A DNA stretch of 16,797 bases, from assembly GCA_030526445.1 (NCBI GenBank), contig JAUNCV010000024.1:1-16797 (forward strand), in the 5' to 3' direction. Positions 1-8,640 of the stretch are shown here, one piece after another. Within the stretch, counting starts at the first letter, position 1. The number at the start of each line of letters is the position of its first letter. Origin of the DNA: Bacteroidales bacterium. Its GTDB lineage: Bacteria > Bacteroidota > Bacteroidia > Bacteroidales > UBA3663. A program made the position numbers and the translations under genes. The notes below the pieces were generated by a model, which made no database searches, was not told the origin of the DNA, and saw nothing but the letters and a program-made list of their open reading frames with translations.

Positions 1-2
1 TT

Positions 3-434
3 GACCTTGATGATTTCATTGTTTCCCGACAGCACAAGAGCATCAAGGAGATATTTGCTGAAGTGGGAGAGGCGGGATTCAGAGAAATAGAACGTCGCTC
101 ACTTTTAGAGGTGGCCGATTATGAGAACGTAATCATTTCGTTGGGTGGTGGTACACCTTGTTTTTTCGACAATATGGAGATTGTAAACAATGCGGGAATG
201 AGTGTGTATCTGAAGCCAACCGAAGAGGTGCTTCATACACGTCTCATCATCGGCAAGCATAAGCGTCCTTTGTTGGCCGATAAGAGCGATGACGAGATTT
301 TGCAGGTAATACGAGAACAACTTGCATGGCGCGAACCTTATTATCAGAAGGCGAAGTTGACATTTAATGCATCGCATCTTGAGCATAAGGAAGAGATTTG
401 CCAAAATGCTGTCAAGTTAGCTGCTCTTCTTTGA
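3..434 (+). CDS. aroK: Shikimate kinase, 5' end outside the window
   Basis: Shikimate kinase phosphorylates shikimate at the 3-OH with ATP, in the cytoplasmic pathway to chorismate and aromatic amino acids. The frame is open from base 3 with no start, so the Walker A loop and N-terminus lie upstream of the window. Visible family marks in order are the DLDD shikimate-binding motif at the first residues, an F-R-E segment carrying the substrate arginine, the LGGGTP Walker B-like motif, the LID region with K-R-P-L-L, and a C-terminal R-E-P-Y-Y-x-x-A adenine-binding segment. It ends with TGA in front of an AT-rich spacer. The visible 143 residues fit the remainder of a protein of about 170-180 residues. 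The family call is firm. Whether the symbol should be aroK or aroL cannot be decided; aroK is the usual name in Bacteroidales. Confidence 0.93.
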   Translation, partial: DLDDFIVSRQHKSIKEIFAEVGEAGFREIERRSLLEVADYENVIISLGGGTPCFFDNMEIVNNAGMSVYLKPTEEVLHTRLIIGKHKRPLLADKSDDEILQVIREQLAWREPYYQKAKLTFNASHLEHKEEICQNAVKLAALL

Positions 435-499
435 ATAAATTCTTATAAATATATATATATTATGCAAAAAAGTTATAAAAAACGGCTTTTTTTAAGAAA

Positions 500-544
500 T
501 TTGTTAATTAAATTTGCATAATATTATATTTGTATCTATCTTTG
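500..544 (+). promoter_or_regulatory. Two overlapping Bacteroidota-type promoters for korAB
   Basis: Two -33/-7 pairs overlap. TTTG at 500-503 is followed after 21 bases by TATATTTG at 525-532. TTTG at 513-516 is followed after 20 bases by TATCTTTG at 537-544. Both match the TTTG-N19-21-TAnnTTTG consensus of the Bacteroidota primary sigma factor. The downstream pair would start transcription near 551 and leave a leader of about 80 bases before korA. Which pair is used is unknown. Confidence 0.7.
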
Positions 545-630
545 CCGCGCAATTAAGGTATTTATTTGGCAAATCTTTTAATATATAAGGTATAGTAATT
601 GGTAATTCCTATAAAATATATAATGTAATC

Positions 631-2463
631 ATGGAGAATCCTACGATTATTGAGACTCCAGAAGTGGTTGTTCGCTTCTCGGGAGACTCGGGCGATGGCA
701 TGCAGTTGGCCGGAACCATTTTCTCGACAGTTGCTGCAATTTTGGGCAACGAGATCAGTACCTTCCCAGACTATCCTGCAGAGATGCGAGCCCCAGTGGG
801 TTCGCTTGGTGGTGTGTCTTCATATCAGGTACATGTCGGCAAACAGGTTTACACTCCTGGCGATGCTTGCGATGTGCTTGTGGCTATGAATCCTGCTGCC
901 TTGAAGCAGAATGCGAAGTACCTGAAGAAGGGCGGTGTGCTGATCTACGACCAGGACACTTTTGTGAAGTCGGGCTTTGATAAGGCAAAGTTTACTACCG
1001 ATGATCCTTTCACTGAAATGGGTCTTGCCGGCACCATGCAGATTTTGCCTGTACCTGTGACCGAGAGCACCAAAGCCTCGCTCGCTGAAAGTGGCATGGA
1101 TGCTAAGAGCATTGCTCGTTGCCGAAATATTTTTGTGCTTGGTTTTGTCTTCTGGCTCTTCAATCGTCCTATCGAGAAGGCTATCGAGTTCCTTACCAGC
1201 AAGTTTGGCAAGAAGCCGGCTGTGCTAGAGGCCAATATCAAGGTGATTACCGATGGTTATAACTATGGTGCTAATACCCACGCTTCTGTTTCAACCTACC
1301 GCATTGAGAGCACTGAGGCTGCACCTGGCACTTATTGTGATGTGAAGGGTAATGCTGCTACCGCTTATGGCCTTGTTGCAGCTGCTGAGAAGGCTGGTCT
1401 GAAGCTTTTCTTGGGTTCATATCCTATTACTCCTGCAACCGATGTTTTGCACGAACTCTCAAAACTGAAGTTCCTTGGTGTAACCACCGTACAGGCTGAA
1501 GACGAGATTGCTGGTATCTGTACTGCCATTGGTGCGTCGTTTGGTGGTGCATTGGCTGCGACCTCAACCTCTGGTCCTGGTATTGCTCTTAAGAGTGAGG
1601 CCATTGGCTTGGCTGTTATGGCCGAATTGCCTCTTGTTGTGATCGATGTAATGCGTGGTGGTCCTTCAACAGGTTTGCCTACCAAGACTGAGCAGACAGA
1701 CCTCCTCCAGTGTCTCTATGGCCGCAATGGTGAGTGTCCTGCTGTAGTTATGGCAGCCAATTCTCCTGTTGATTGTTTCTATGCCGCATACTGGGCTTCG
1801 AAGGTTGCGCTCGAGCACAATACTCCAGTTATTCTCTTGACCGATGCCTTTATTGGTAACGGCTCATCTTCGCTTCGTATTGAGGATCTTGAGACTTTGC
1901 CAGAAATCAAGCCAGCTGTTGCGGCAGAGGGAACTATCGACTATAAGCCATTCGAGCGCGACTCTGAAACCTATGTTCGTCTCAAGGCTGTGCCTGGCAC
2001 CGAAGGCTTGATGCATCGTCTGGGTGGTCTTGAGAAGACTCCTGCTGGAACCATTACCACCGATCCTAACATGCATGAGTTGATGGTGAACAACCGTCAG
2101 GCTAAGATCGATTATATTGCTAACGTTATTCCAGATCTTCAGGTGATGGGTGATAAGGAGGCCGACACTATCGTGATTGGTTGGGGTGGTACTTATGGCC
2201 ATATTTCAGCAGCAGTCGAAAATCTCCGTGCTCAGGGCATGAAGGTGGCACAGGCTCATTTCGGCTTTATTGCTCCATTGCCAAAGAACACCGAAGAGGT
2301 GCTCAAGCAGTATAAGAACATTCTCTGCTGCGAGCTCAATAATGGCCAATTTGCTGGCTACTTGCGCTCTAAGTTCGATGGCATCAGCATCAAGCAGTTT
2401 AATGAGGTGAAGGGTCAGCCTTTCCAGATTGCAGATATTGAGTCTGCTATCAAGAGCATCTAA
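631..2463 (+). CDS. korA: 2-oxoglutarate:ferredoxin oxidoreductase, fused gamma-alpha subunit
   Basis: With KorB this subunit interconverts 2-oxoglutarate plus CoA with succinyl-CoA, CO2 and reduced ferredoxin in the cytoplasm. The 610-residue protein has the fused layout of two-subunit oxidoreductases. An N-terminal gamma domain begins with a glycine-rich R-F-S-G-D-S-G-D-G-M motif at about residues 15-24. The alpha (pyrimidine-binding) domain starts near residue 240 and shows Y264-P-I-T-P268, followed by a T-S-T-S-G-P-G loop around 311-317. A transketolase C-like domain occupies the C-terminus. The ATG at 631 directly precedes the conserved gamma domain, with no Shine-Dalgarno sequence. korB follows after 33 bases, so the two are one transcript. 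2-oxoglutarate is the usual substrate for this pair in Bacteroidales, but another 2-oxoacid cannot be excluded from sequence. No KorC or KorD ferredoxin-like subunit is encoded next to it. Confidence 0.92.
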   Translation: MENPTIIETPEVVVRFSGDSGDGMQLAGTIFSTVAAILGNEISTFPDYPAEMRAPVGSLGGVSSYQVHVGKQVYTPGDACDVLVAMNPAALKQNAKYLKKGGVLIYDQDTFVKSGFDKAKFTTDDPFTEMGLAGTMQILPVPVTESTKASLAESGMDAKSIARCRNIFVLGFVFWLFNRPIEKAIEFLTSKFGKKPAVLEANIKVITDGYNYGANTHASVSTYRIESTEAAPGTYCDVKGNAATAYGLVAAAEKAGLKLFLGSYPITPATDVLHELSKLKFLGVTTVQAEDEIAGICTAIGASFGGALAATSTSGPGIALKSEAIGLAVMAELPLVVIDVMRGGPSTGLPTKTEQTDLLQCLYGRNGECPAVVMAANSPVDCFYAAYWASKVALEHNTPVILLTDAFIGNGSSSLRIEDLETLPEIKPAVAAEGTIDYKPFERDSETYVRLKAVPGTEGLMHRLGGLEKTPAGTITTDPNMHELMVNNRQAKIDYIANVIPDLQVMGDKEADTIVIGWGGTYGHISAAVENLRAQGMKVAQAHFGFIAPLPKNTEEVLKQYKNILCCELNNGQFAGYLRSKFDGISIKQFNEVKGQPFQIADIESAIKSI

Positions 2464-2496
2464 GATTCATCATTAACCACTAAAACGAATTTAATT

Positions 2497-3528
2497 ATGA
2501 GCTATACACAAGCAGATTTTAAGTCTGATCAGCCATTGAAGTTTTGTGCTGGTTGTGGTGACCACGCAGTAGCTGCATCTATGCAAAAGGCAATGGCAGA
2601 ACTCGGTATTGCGCCTTCGCAGACCGCTGTCATTTCGGGTATCGGATGTTCGAGCCGTATGCCTTACTATATGAATACTTACGGCATGCACACTATTCAT
2701 GGTCGTGGTCTTGCCATTTCTACTGGTCTTAAGACCGCTCGTCCTGACCTCACTGTTTGGAATGTGAGTGGTGATGGTGACTGTCTTGCTATTGGTGGCA
2801 ACCACTTCATCCATGCTATGCGTCGCAACATCGATCTCAATATTATTCTCTTCAATAACAAGATTTATGGCTTGACCAAGGGTCAGTATTCTCCAACCTC
2901 TGATCGTGGCTTGGTATCGAAGTCTTCGCCTTGGGGTACTGTTGAGGATCCTTTCTGCCCAGCAGAACTTTGCCTTGGCGCACGTGGCAATTTCTTTGCA
3001 CGTGCCATTGATAATGATATCAAGGGTTCTGTTGCTTGCATGGTTGCTGCTGCCAAGCACAAGGGTGCATCTGTTGTCGAAGTGCTTTGTAACTGTGTTA
3101 TTTTTGCCGATGGTATCCATAAGCTTATCACCGATAGCGCTGTGCGTGCCGACAAGACCATTGTTCTCGAGCATGGCAAGCCAATGATCTATGGCAAGGA
3201 TCGCAACAAGGGTCTTATTCTCGATGGTTGGGATATCAAGCCTGTAACAATTGGCGAAAATGGCATCACCGAGGCCGATCTCTTGGTTCACGATGCTCAT
3301 AAGGCTGATCCTACTTTCCACCTCAAGCTTGCTATGATGGGTTACAGTCCATATGGCTATGCCGGTGCTGACGACGAATTGCCAATCGCATTGGGCGTGA
3401 TTCGTGACGTCGAAGGTCCTACTTATGACCAGTGTGTGAGTGAACAGATTGAGGAGGTAAAGGGCAAGAAGCCACAGCGCACACTCAAAGAGTTGCTCAT
3501 GAGTGGCGATACCTGGACCGTAAAGTAA
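2497..3528 (+). CDS. korB: 2-oxoglutarate:ferredoxin oxidoreductase, beta (TPP-binding) subunit
   Basis: The 343-residue beta subunit binds thiamine pyrophosphate and a [4Fe-4S] cluster and completes the KorAB heterodimer. Visible marks are C17-A-G-C20 and G-I-G-C51 near the N-terminus, expected cluster ligands, and a further C-N-C at 198-200 that should supply the fourth ligand. The TPP/Mg motif starts with G-D93-G-D95 and continues to N120-N121-K-I-Y-G, followed by L-T-K-G-Q. Length and motif order match the beta subunit of two-subunit 2-oxoacid oxidoreductases. The ATG at 2497 is 33 bases after the korA stop, and a strong terminator follows the TAA. A long open frame on the opposite strand covers nearly all of korB but is a codon-bias shadow. 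Confidence 0.93.
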   Translation: MSYTQADFKSDQPLKFCAGCGDHAVAASMQKAMAELGIAPSQTAVISGIGCSSRMPYYMNTYGMHTIHGRGLAISTGLKTARPDLTVWNVSGDGDCLAIGGNHFIHAMRRNIDLNIILFNNKIYGLTKGQYSPTSDRGLVSKSSPWGTVEDPFCPAELCLGARGNFFARAIDNDIKGSVACMVAAAKHKGASVVEVLCNCVIFADGIHKLITDSAVRADKTIVLEHGKPMIYGKDRNKGLILDGWDIKPVTIGENGITEADLLVHDAHKADPTFHLKLAMMGYSPYGYAGADDELPIALGVIRDVEGPTYDQCVSEQIEEVKGKKPQRTLKELLMSGDTWTVK

Positions 3529-3567
3529 ATCATTTTTGCCCACAAATAGATGGGCCGAATAAACAAT

Positions 3568-3611
3568 AGGATGGGGTAGCAGTCAATCTGCTGCTCCATC
3601 CTGTCTTTTTT
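3568..3611 (+). terminator. Rho-independent terminator of korAB
   Basis: Bases 3568-3582 pair with 3588-3602 in a 15-bp stem containing two G-U wobbles, closed by a 5-base loop TCAAT. GTC and a run of six T residues follow. A smaller 5-bp hairpin (GCCCA at 3538-3542 with TGGGC at 3551-3555) lies just upstream. The position, 40 bases after the korB stop and just before the next promoter, fits the end of the korAB transcript. Confidence 0.9.
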
Positions 3612-3622
3612 ATTGTCGATAG

Positions 3623-3654
3623 TTTGCAATATAGTGTTGTTTTTTGTATCTTCG
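3623..3654 (+). promoter_or_regulatory. Promoter of the porin-like gene
   Basis: TTTG at 3623-3626 is followed after 20 bases by TATCTTCG at 3647-3654, one mismatch from the TAnnTTTG box. It begins just after the korAB terminator. Transcription would start near 3661, leaving a leader of about 18 bases. This supports the ATG at 3679 over any start further upstream. Confidence 0.65.
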
Positions 3655-3678
3655 CCCCAACTGAAACCTTATACTTTT

Positions 3679-4872
3679 ATGAATACTGCAACAAAAATTT
3701 ATACACAAATTGCTTTTTCTTCTCTGTTTTTGTGCGCTGTTTTTCAGCAGGTGCAGGCGCAGGGTTTGAGCCATGGTCTGGGTAATGAAGAAGAAAATTC
3801 GGAATCCATTACTCAGCGTGTGCTGGGTCTGGAGAAAAAATGTGAAGCTTTCCAGATGTATCTGAACAGCCGATTTGAGTATGATCAGGATTTCGATGCT
3901 TATGGCAATGGCGGTCGATTGAAGGCTCGAAACCTTCGTCCCGAGGTGTTGGGAACAATGGGAAAATGGAGTTATCGCCTGCGTCTCAATCTGTTGGCTG
4001 ATCAGACCCCACAGGAATATGACAATCTGAACAATGTCATTGACATGGCTTTCGTCAACTATAAAGCCAATAATCATTGGGATTTTACTTTTGGTGCCAA
4101 AATGCTTAGTTATGGCACTTTTGAGTTCGACTGGAATCCGCTTTATGTTCTTGCTTTCTCTGAGTTTCAGGATAATCTGTATAATTTCCGAGAGATGGGA
4201 ATCATGGCCAACTATTCGTTAAACCACAATCATTCGTTCTCGTTCGAGGTAGCCAACAATGATCATTTGCGTTTTTCTGAAAGACATCCAGCATTGCAGT
4301 CTATCTATGAAGAGTGCCGAGTGCCACTTCAGTTTTCGGCTTTGTGGATGGGCAAGTTATTCGATAATCATTTGCAAACTATGTGGTCATACACTCATCA
4401 GAATCATGCAAAGAAGTGTAATAGTCAGCTCATTATGCTTGGAACAGCCTGGCGTGACCGATTGTTCGATATTGTGCTCGATTACAATTGTGCATTTGGC
4501 GATGTTGATTATCTGGGCCTCGTGCAGCGAGATCTTGAAAAATATCAACCCGCTATGTCGCCCATTTCGCATACGGCTTATAATCAGATAGGTTTCGATA
4601 TCGAATACCGACCATCAAAGCGTTGGCTGTGTTTTACCAAATTCAGTACTAATTTTTCACATTCAGACACGCATTCCATTTTCGAACATTATCGCACAGC
4701 CTATGATTATATGGCGGCTGTTCAGTATTTGCCCGAAACTGTCGGACAGGATATCCGATTTAGCTTGGCTTACATTGGCAAGTCAGTTCGATATAAAGAG
4801 AATCTTGGTTTCTCCAATTCAAACAGCAGTAGCATTGCGCTTTCAGTCATTTGCCGTCTGAAGTTGTTCTGA
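3679..4872 (+). CDS. Outer-membrane beta-barrel porin-like protein (OprO/OprP-like)
   Basis: A 397-residue exported protein. The first 27 residues form a signal peptide with a hydrophobic core and a V-Q-A|Q cleavage site at A27. A short polar, possibly coiled segment follows (about 30-60). The rest alternates hydrophobic and polar residues and is rich in aromatics, as in antiparallel barrel strands, with repeated motifs such as Y-R-L-R-L-N-L and F-T-F-G-A-K-M. The chain ends in a phenylalanine after K-L, typical of outer-membrane barrels recognised by the Bam complex. Overall it resembles the phosphate-selective porin O/P class common in Bacteroidota, but substrate specificity cannot be inferred. 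The frame is open further upstream, but the ATG at 3679 fits both promoter and signal peptide. The stop lies 3 bases from the recQ stop on the other strand. Confidence 0.72.
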   Translation: MNTATKIYTQIAFSSLFLCAVFQQVQAQGLSHGLGNEEENSESITQRVLGLEKKCEAFQMYLNSRFEYDQDFDAYGNGGRLKARNLRPEVLGTMGKWSYRLRLNLLADQTPQEYDNLNNVIDMAFVNYKANNHWDFTFGAKMLSYGTFEFDWNPLYVLAFSEFQDNLYNFREMGIMANYSLNHNHSFSFEVANNDHLRFSERHPALQSIYEECRVPLQFSALWMGKLFDNHLQTMWSYTHQNHAKKCNSQLIMLGTAWRDRLFDIVLDYNCAFGDVDYLGLVQRDLEKYQPAMSPISHTAYNQIGFDIEYRPSKRWLCFTKFSTNFSHSDTHSIFEHYRTAYDYMAAVQYLPETVGQDIRFSLAYIGKSVRYKENLGFSNSNSSSIALSVICRLKLF

Positions 4873-4875
4873 TGT

Positions 4876-6807
4876 TTATTGTTTTCGTTGTACCATTCCG
4901 TCTTTCAGGCACAAAATGTCTTGATCGATGAGTTTACGCACTACTTGTGCTATTGTTTCAGGCTCATATTTATTGAGCGACAGAGATAATTGTGGCATGG
5001 AAAGAACCTCTTTCTGTGTCACAATTTTTATTACTTGTTGTTCAAGGCTTGCTTCCTGTGCTTTGTAACTTTGTGCATCGTTTTGCTTGGCGATGCATAC
5101 GTCGCATTTACCGCAGTTATGTCCTAGATTTTCACCGAAATAACGCAGCAGTTGCACGAGGCGGCACTCTTCATTATTGTTCACATAGTTAATCATACCC
5201 TTAATGCGAGCATGCAGTTGTGCCTTTCTGTCTTCGTATATGTTGTGGTTAATACGAATCTCGTCTGTATCCAGTCTTCGGCATGTGTATAGAATGGCCG
5301 GTTTCTGACGCGCTGGCACATAGTGAAGAATGTGGAACCGATTGAGAAGCAATAGTTTTTGGTAGATTGTTTCGCGGTCTAATCCGGTGAAAGCCATCAG
5401 CTGTTCTTCTGAAATGCGCTGGAAATCGGCAAATATGCCTGTATATAAACGAAGCAATGCGTTTATGATACGCTGACACTCTGCGTCAAAGCGGTCTGTA
5501 TAATAAAGGTGTTCGCGCGTGCACGTGAAGACAATGCGTGAGCGGTTTTCTGGCTCCTCCATAAATGCAATATATCCCGCTTTGTCGAGAAGACGAAGCG
5601 AATAATAGACTGCTGTTGCCTCAAGATGATAAACTGAGCAGAATCTGTAAATATCAAATTCATGCATGCCATTAAAGCCTTCTCCAATAGGGATTTGGTA
5701 GAAGAAGGCCAGTTTCTCGTACACTTTTCGCACAAAATCACGGTCGGGGAAAGCGTCGTTCAAATGATTGATAAGTGTCTCTTTGTCACCATCGCTGCAG
5801 AGCAACCAGGCTGTTGCCTCTTTTTGGTCTCGTCCGGCTCTGCCAGCCTCTTGATAATATTCCTCGGGCGAAGGCGGAAGGTCCAAGTGAATGACTAAAC
5901 GTACATCTGGTTTGTCAATTCCCATGCCGAAGGCATTGGTTGCAACCACAACGGGTACTTCGCCGCCAATCCAGGCCTCTTGTCGTTCCTCTTTTTCTTT
6001 GGCGCTTAGTCCGGCATGATAGAATGTGGCACATATTCCCTCTTTGTTTAGTGTTTCAGCTACTTCCGAAGTTTTTTTGCGGCTTCGTACATATACTATA
6101 GCCGAACCTTCAAGATTATCGAGCAAACGCAGACTATACGAAATTTTGTCTTCTGTATTAACAACCTTATAGGTCAGGTTCGGACGTTCAAAAGTGCCTT
6201 GGAATGTGAAAGAATTTTTGCCAAAATGGAGTTTCTGCTTAATGTCATTCACAACTTCTGGCGTTGCTGTGGCTGTCAGTGCCAAGCAGGGAATGTGTCG
6301 GTTGGGATGCACCTCTTTCAGCATTTTTCTTAGTTCGGCAATGCGCAGATAAGGCGGACGGAAGTCATATCCCCACTGTGATATGCAATGCGCCTCATCT
6401 ATCACCAATAGGGCAACCTCCATATAGCGCAGTTTGGCTTGAAAGAGCTGTGTGTGCAGTCGTTCGGGCGAAATGTACAGGAAGTGATAGTTTTGCTCAA
6501 TGACTCGGTCATAGGTTTCCACAATCTCTTCGCGTGTCATTCCGGCATAGATTGCCGTTGCCTTGATGCCAAGAGCACACAGGTGGTCGGCCTGATCTTT
6601 CATTAGTGAGATGAGTGGGGTGACCACAATCGTCAGCTTGCCCAAAACCAGACCTGGCACCTGGAACGTGATGCTTTTACCGCCACCTGTTGGCAGCAGT
6701 CCAAGTGTGTCATGTCCAGAAAGTACAGAGGTTATGATTTCCTCCTGTAGTGGTCGGAAGGAATCATAACCCCAGTATTTTTTCAATATGTTTTTTGGAG
6801 AGTTCAA
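4876..6807 (-). CDS. recQ: RecQ-family ATP-dependent 3'-5' DNA helicase
   Basis: RecQ unwinds duplex DNA 3' to 5' in recombination and fork repair. The 643-residue protein shows the Q-like motif F17-R-P-L-Q-E, Walker A T40-G-G-G-K-S45, D137-E-A-H140 followed by C-I-S-Q-W-G, S/T-A-T-A in motif III, and motif VI Q-E-A-G-R-A-G-R-D-Q. The RecQ zinc site is complete: C548, C565, C568 and C571, with the same 17-3-3 spacing as in E. coli RecQ. A stretch of roughly 200 residues separates the end of the helicase core from the zinc site, much longer than in E. coli RecQ, and is probably winged-helix-like. No HRDC domain is evident; the last 60 residues may be a small helical domain. It lies 24 bases downstream of recJ, so it is very likely cotranscribed. 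Confidence 0.92.
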   Translation of the reverse strand: MNSPKNILKKYWGYDSFRPLQEEIITSVLSGHDTLGLLPTGGGKSITFQVPGLVLGKLTIVVTPLISLMKDQADHLCALGIKATAIYAGMTREEIVETYDRVIEQNYHFLYISPERLHTQLFQAKLRYMEVALLVIDEAHCISQWGYDFRPPYLRIAELRKMLKEVHPNRHIPCLALTATATPEVVNDIKQKLHFGKNSFTFQGTFERPNLTYKVVNTEDKISYSLRLLDNLEGSAIVYVRSRKKTSEVAETLNKEGICATFYHAGLSAKEKEERQEAWIGGEVPVVVATNAFGMGIDKPDVRLVIHLDLPPSPEEYYQEAGRAGRDQKEATAWLLCSDGDKETLINHLNDAFPDRDFVRKVYEKLAFFYQIPIGEGFNGMHEFDIYRFCSVYHLEATAVYYSLRLLDKAGYIAFMEEPENRSRIVFTCTREHLYYTDRFDAECQRIINALLRLYTGIFADFQRISEEQLMAFTGLDRETIYQKLLLLNRFHILHYVPARQKPAILYTCRRLDTDEIRINHNIYEDRKAQLHARIKGMINYVNNNEECRLVQLLRYFGENLGHNCGKCDVCIAKQNDAQSYKAQEASLEQQVIKIVTQKEVLSMPQLSLSLNKYEPETIAQVVRKLIDQDILCLKDGMVQRKQ

Positions 6808-6831
6808 TGGCTAAAGAATTTCCAAATTATT

Positions 6832-8640
6832 TCAAATAGTTGTGATGTGGCCCTCAATAACCGCTGCATCATCTTTCGATTTGATGAGGAGCGAGAGCAC
6901 ACTGGCAATATTGTTCGATTCGCTTGCCTTGATGTCTTTAACAAGCAGTTGTATATTGCTGTTCGAATAGGTGTTTTCCTCCACCGTATAAACCACGTCA
7001 AATGGCTTGCCCGACTTAACTATTTTCAGTTTGTCGGCCTGATTGAAGGCAATTCCATTGTGGGTAAAGCCTGTTTCAGGGTCAACAAGTTCCAAGCGGA
7101 TGTGCTCGTTGTTTTTGCCAACAAGTCGTGAACCGCCGTTGTCTTTGATGCGGCGCGACACAAACATCGGTTTCATATTGCCTGGTCCGAAAGGAGCCAG
7201 TGGCTTGAGCAGTCGATATAAACGAGGCGTGATTTCCTTGAACTTCACATCCATATCTATATCGAGGTGCTGCTGTTGCTGTTTCAGGGTGATGTGTTCC
7301 TCAACCCATTGTTCGAAACGGCGTCTCAATTCCGGAATGTTCTCTTCGCGCAGTGTGAGACCTGCAGCATAAGTGTGTCCGCCAAAGTTCTCTACCAGAT
7401 CTCTGCAGCTGTTTATGGCGCTATATACGTCAAAACCCTGAATGCTTCTGGCCGATCCGCTGGCATAGCCTAATGCGGTTGTGAGCACTACAGTTGGTCT
7501 GTAATAATGTTCTGTGAGACGGCTTGCCACGATGCCAATCACGCCTTTGTGCCATGATGGGTTATAGACGAGCAAAGACTTTTGTCCCTCAATGTTCATA
7601 TTATCTACCATCTGAAATGCCTCTTCGGTGACGCGTTTGTCAAGTTCTTTACGGTTTTCGTTATATTCTGCAATATGTTCGGCCACGCGTTTCGCGGTCT
7701 CCATATCTTTGGCAATAAGCAGGTCAACAGCCTCTTTTCCGCACATCATTCGTCCTGTGGCGTTGATGCGTGGACCAATCTTGAATACTATGTCAGAGTT
7801 GGTTATTTCCTTCTTGTCAAGGCCGCATTGCTGAATAATAGCCTTGATGCCGGGACATGGTGAGTCGTTCAGACGACGCAACCCGTTAAACGCCAGGCAG
7901 CGATTTTCGCCTGTCATGGGCACTATGTCTGTGGCAATTGAAAGCGCACAAAGATCAAGCAGAGGGAAGAGCAACTGCATTTCGTTCATGCCGTTGTCTC
8001 GAGCAAAAGCTTGCATAAACTTAAAGCCCACACCACATGCCGAAAGATGAGGATAGGGATATTCGTCGTCCTCTCGTTTTGGGTCAAGTACAGCTACGGC
8101 CTTGGGCAGTTCATCATCAGGTTTGTGGTGGTCGCAAATGATAAAGTCAATGCCTTTTTCACGAGCATATTCAACCATATCGTTCGATTTGATACCACAG
8201 TCCAACACAATGATAAGTTTTGTGCCCAAAGAGTAGGCATAGTCAATTCCTTTTTCCGAAATACCATATCCATCATCATAGCGGTCTGGAATATAGTAGT
8301 CCAAAGCGGAATAGAAATTTCGCAGAAATCGGTAAACCAAAGCCACGCTCGAGGTTCCATCTACGTCATAGTCGCCGTAGATCAGAATCTGTTCTCGGTT
8401 GCCAATGGCTTGATTCAAGCGAGCTACTGCCTTATCCATGTCCTTCATCAGGAACGGATCATGCAGTTCTTGCGAAAGTAGCGGTCTGAAGAATGCATGT
8501 GCTTCTTCCATATTCGTTACCCCTCGTTGCACCAACAGGTGAGAAACGACTGGGTTGAGCCGCATTTTTTCAATTAGCTCATCCTTGGTCTCTTTCTGCT
8601 GGCTGGTTAAGGTACGACAATTCCATTGTAAAGCGGTCAT
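6832..8640 (-). CDS. recJ: Single-stranded-DNA-specific 5'-3' exonuclease RecJ
   Basis: RecJ degrades single-stranded DNA 5' to 3' in recombination and mismatch repair. The 602-residue protein contains the DHH phosphoesterase motifs: D90-Y-D92-V-D94-G, D147 in V-L-D-C-G, and D170-H171-H172. The DHHA1 half shows P-R-I-N-A-T-G-R-M, S-G-S-A-R-S and G-G-H, and a C-terminal OB-fold region carries the P-F-G-P-G-N motif. The start at 8640 is preferred because the N-terminus (W6-N, then L-L-V-Q-R-G at 35-40) matches the conserved RecJ beginning. It therefore overlaps the upstream SPOR gene by 62 bases. recQ follows after 24 bases, giving a recJ-recQ pair, two activities known to cooperate in RecF-type recombination. 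Confidence 0.94.
   Translation of the reverse strand: MTALQWNCRTLTSQQKETKDELIEKMRLNPVVSHLLVQRGVTNMEEAHAFFRPLLSQELHDPFLMKDMDKAVARLNQAIGNREQILIYGDYDVDGTSSVALVYRFLRNFYSALDYYIPDRYDDGYGISEKGIDYAYSLGTKLIIVLDCGIKSNDMVEYAREKGIDFIICDHHKPDDELPKAVAVLDPKREDDEYPYPHLSACGVGFKFMQAFARDNGMNEMQLLFPLLDLCALSIATDIVPMTGENRCLAFNGLRRLNDSPCPGIKAIIQQCGLDKKEITNSDIVFKIGPRINATGRMMCGKEAVDLLIAKDMETAKRVAEHIAEYNENRKELDKRVTEEAFQMVDNMNIEGQKSLLVYNPSWHKGVIGIVASRLTEHYYRPTVVLTTALGYASGSARSIQGFDVYSAINSCRDLVENFGGHTYAAGLTLREENIPELRRRFEQWVEEHITLKQQQQHLDIDMDVKFKEITPRLYRLLKPLAPFGPGNMKPMFVSRRIKDNGGSRLVGKNNEHIRLELVDPETGFTHNGIAFNQADKLKIVKSGKPFDVVYTVEENTYSNSNIQLLVKDIKASESNNIASVLSLLIKSKDDAAVIEGHITTI

Noticed and set aside
477..493. Possible aroK terminator: six A, CGGC, then seven T.
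   Set aside because: The stem would be only A-U pairs around a CGGC loop, too weak for a convincing terminator; the matching GCCG arm is missing.
2491..3543. A 350-codon open frame on the minus strand covering all of korB.
   Set aside because: It is exactly antisense to a gene with clear TPP and iron-sulphur motifs, its translation resembles no family, and codon bias of korB explains the lack of stops.
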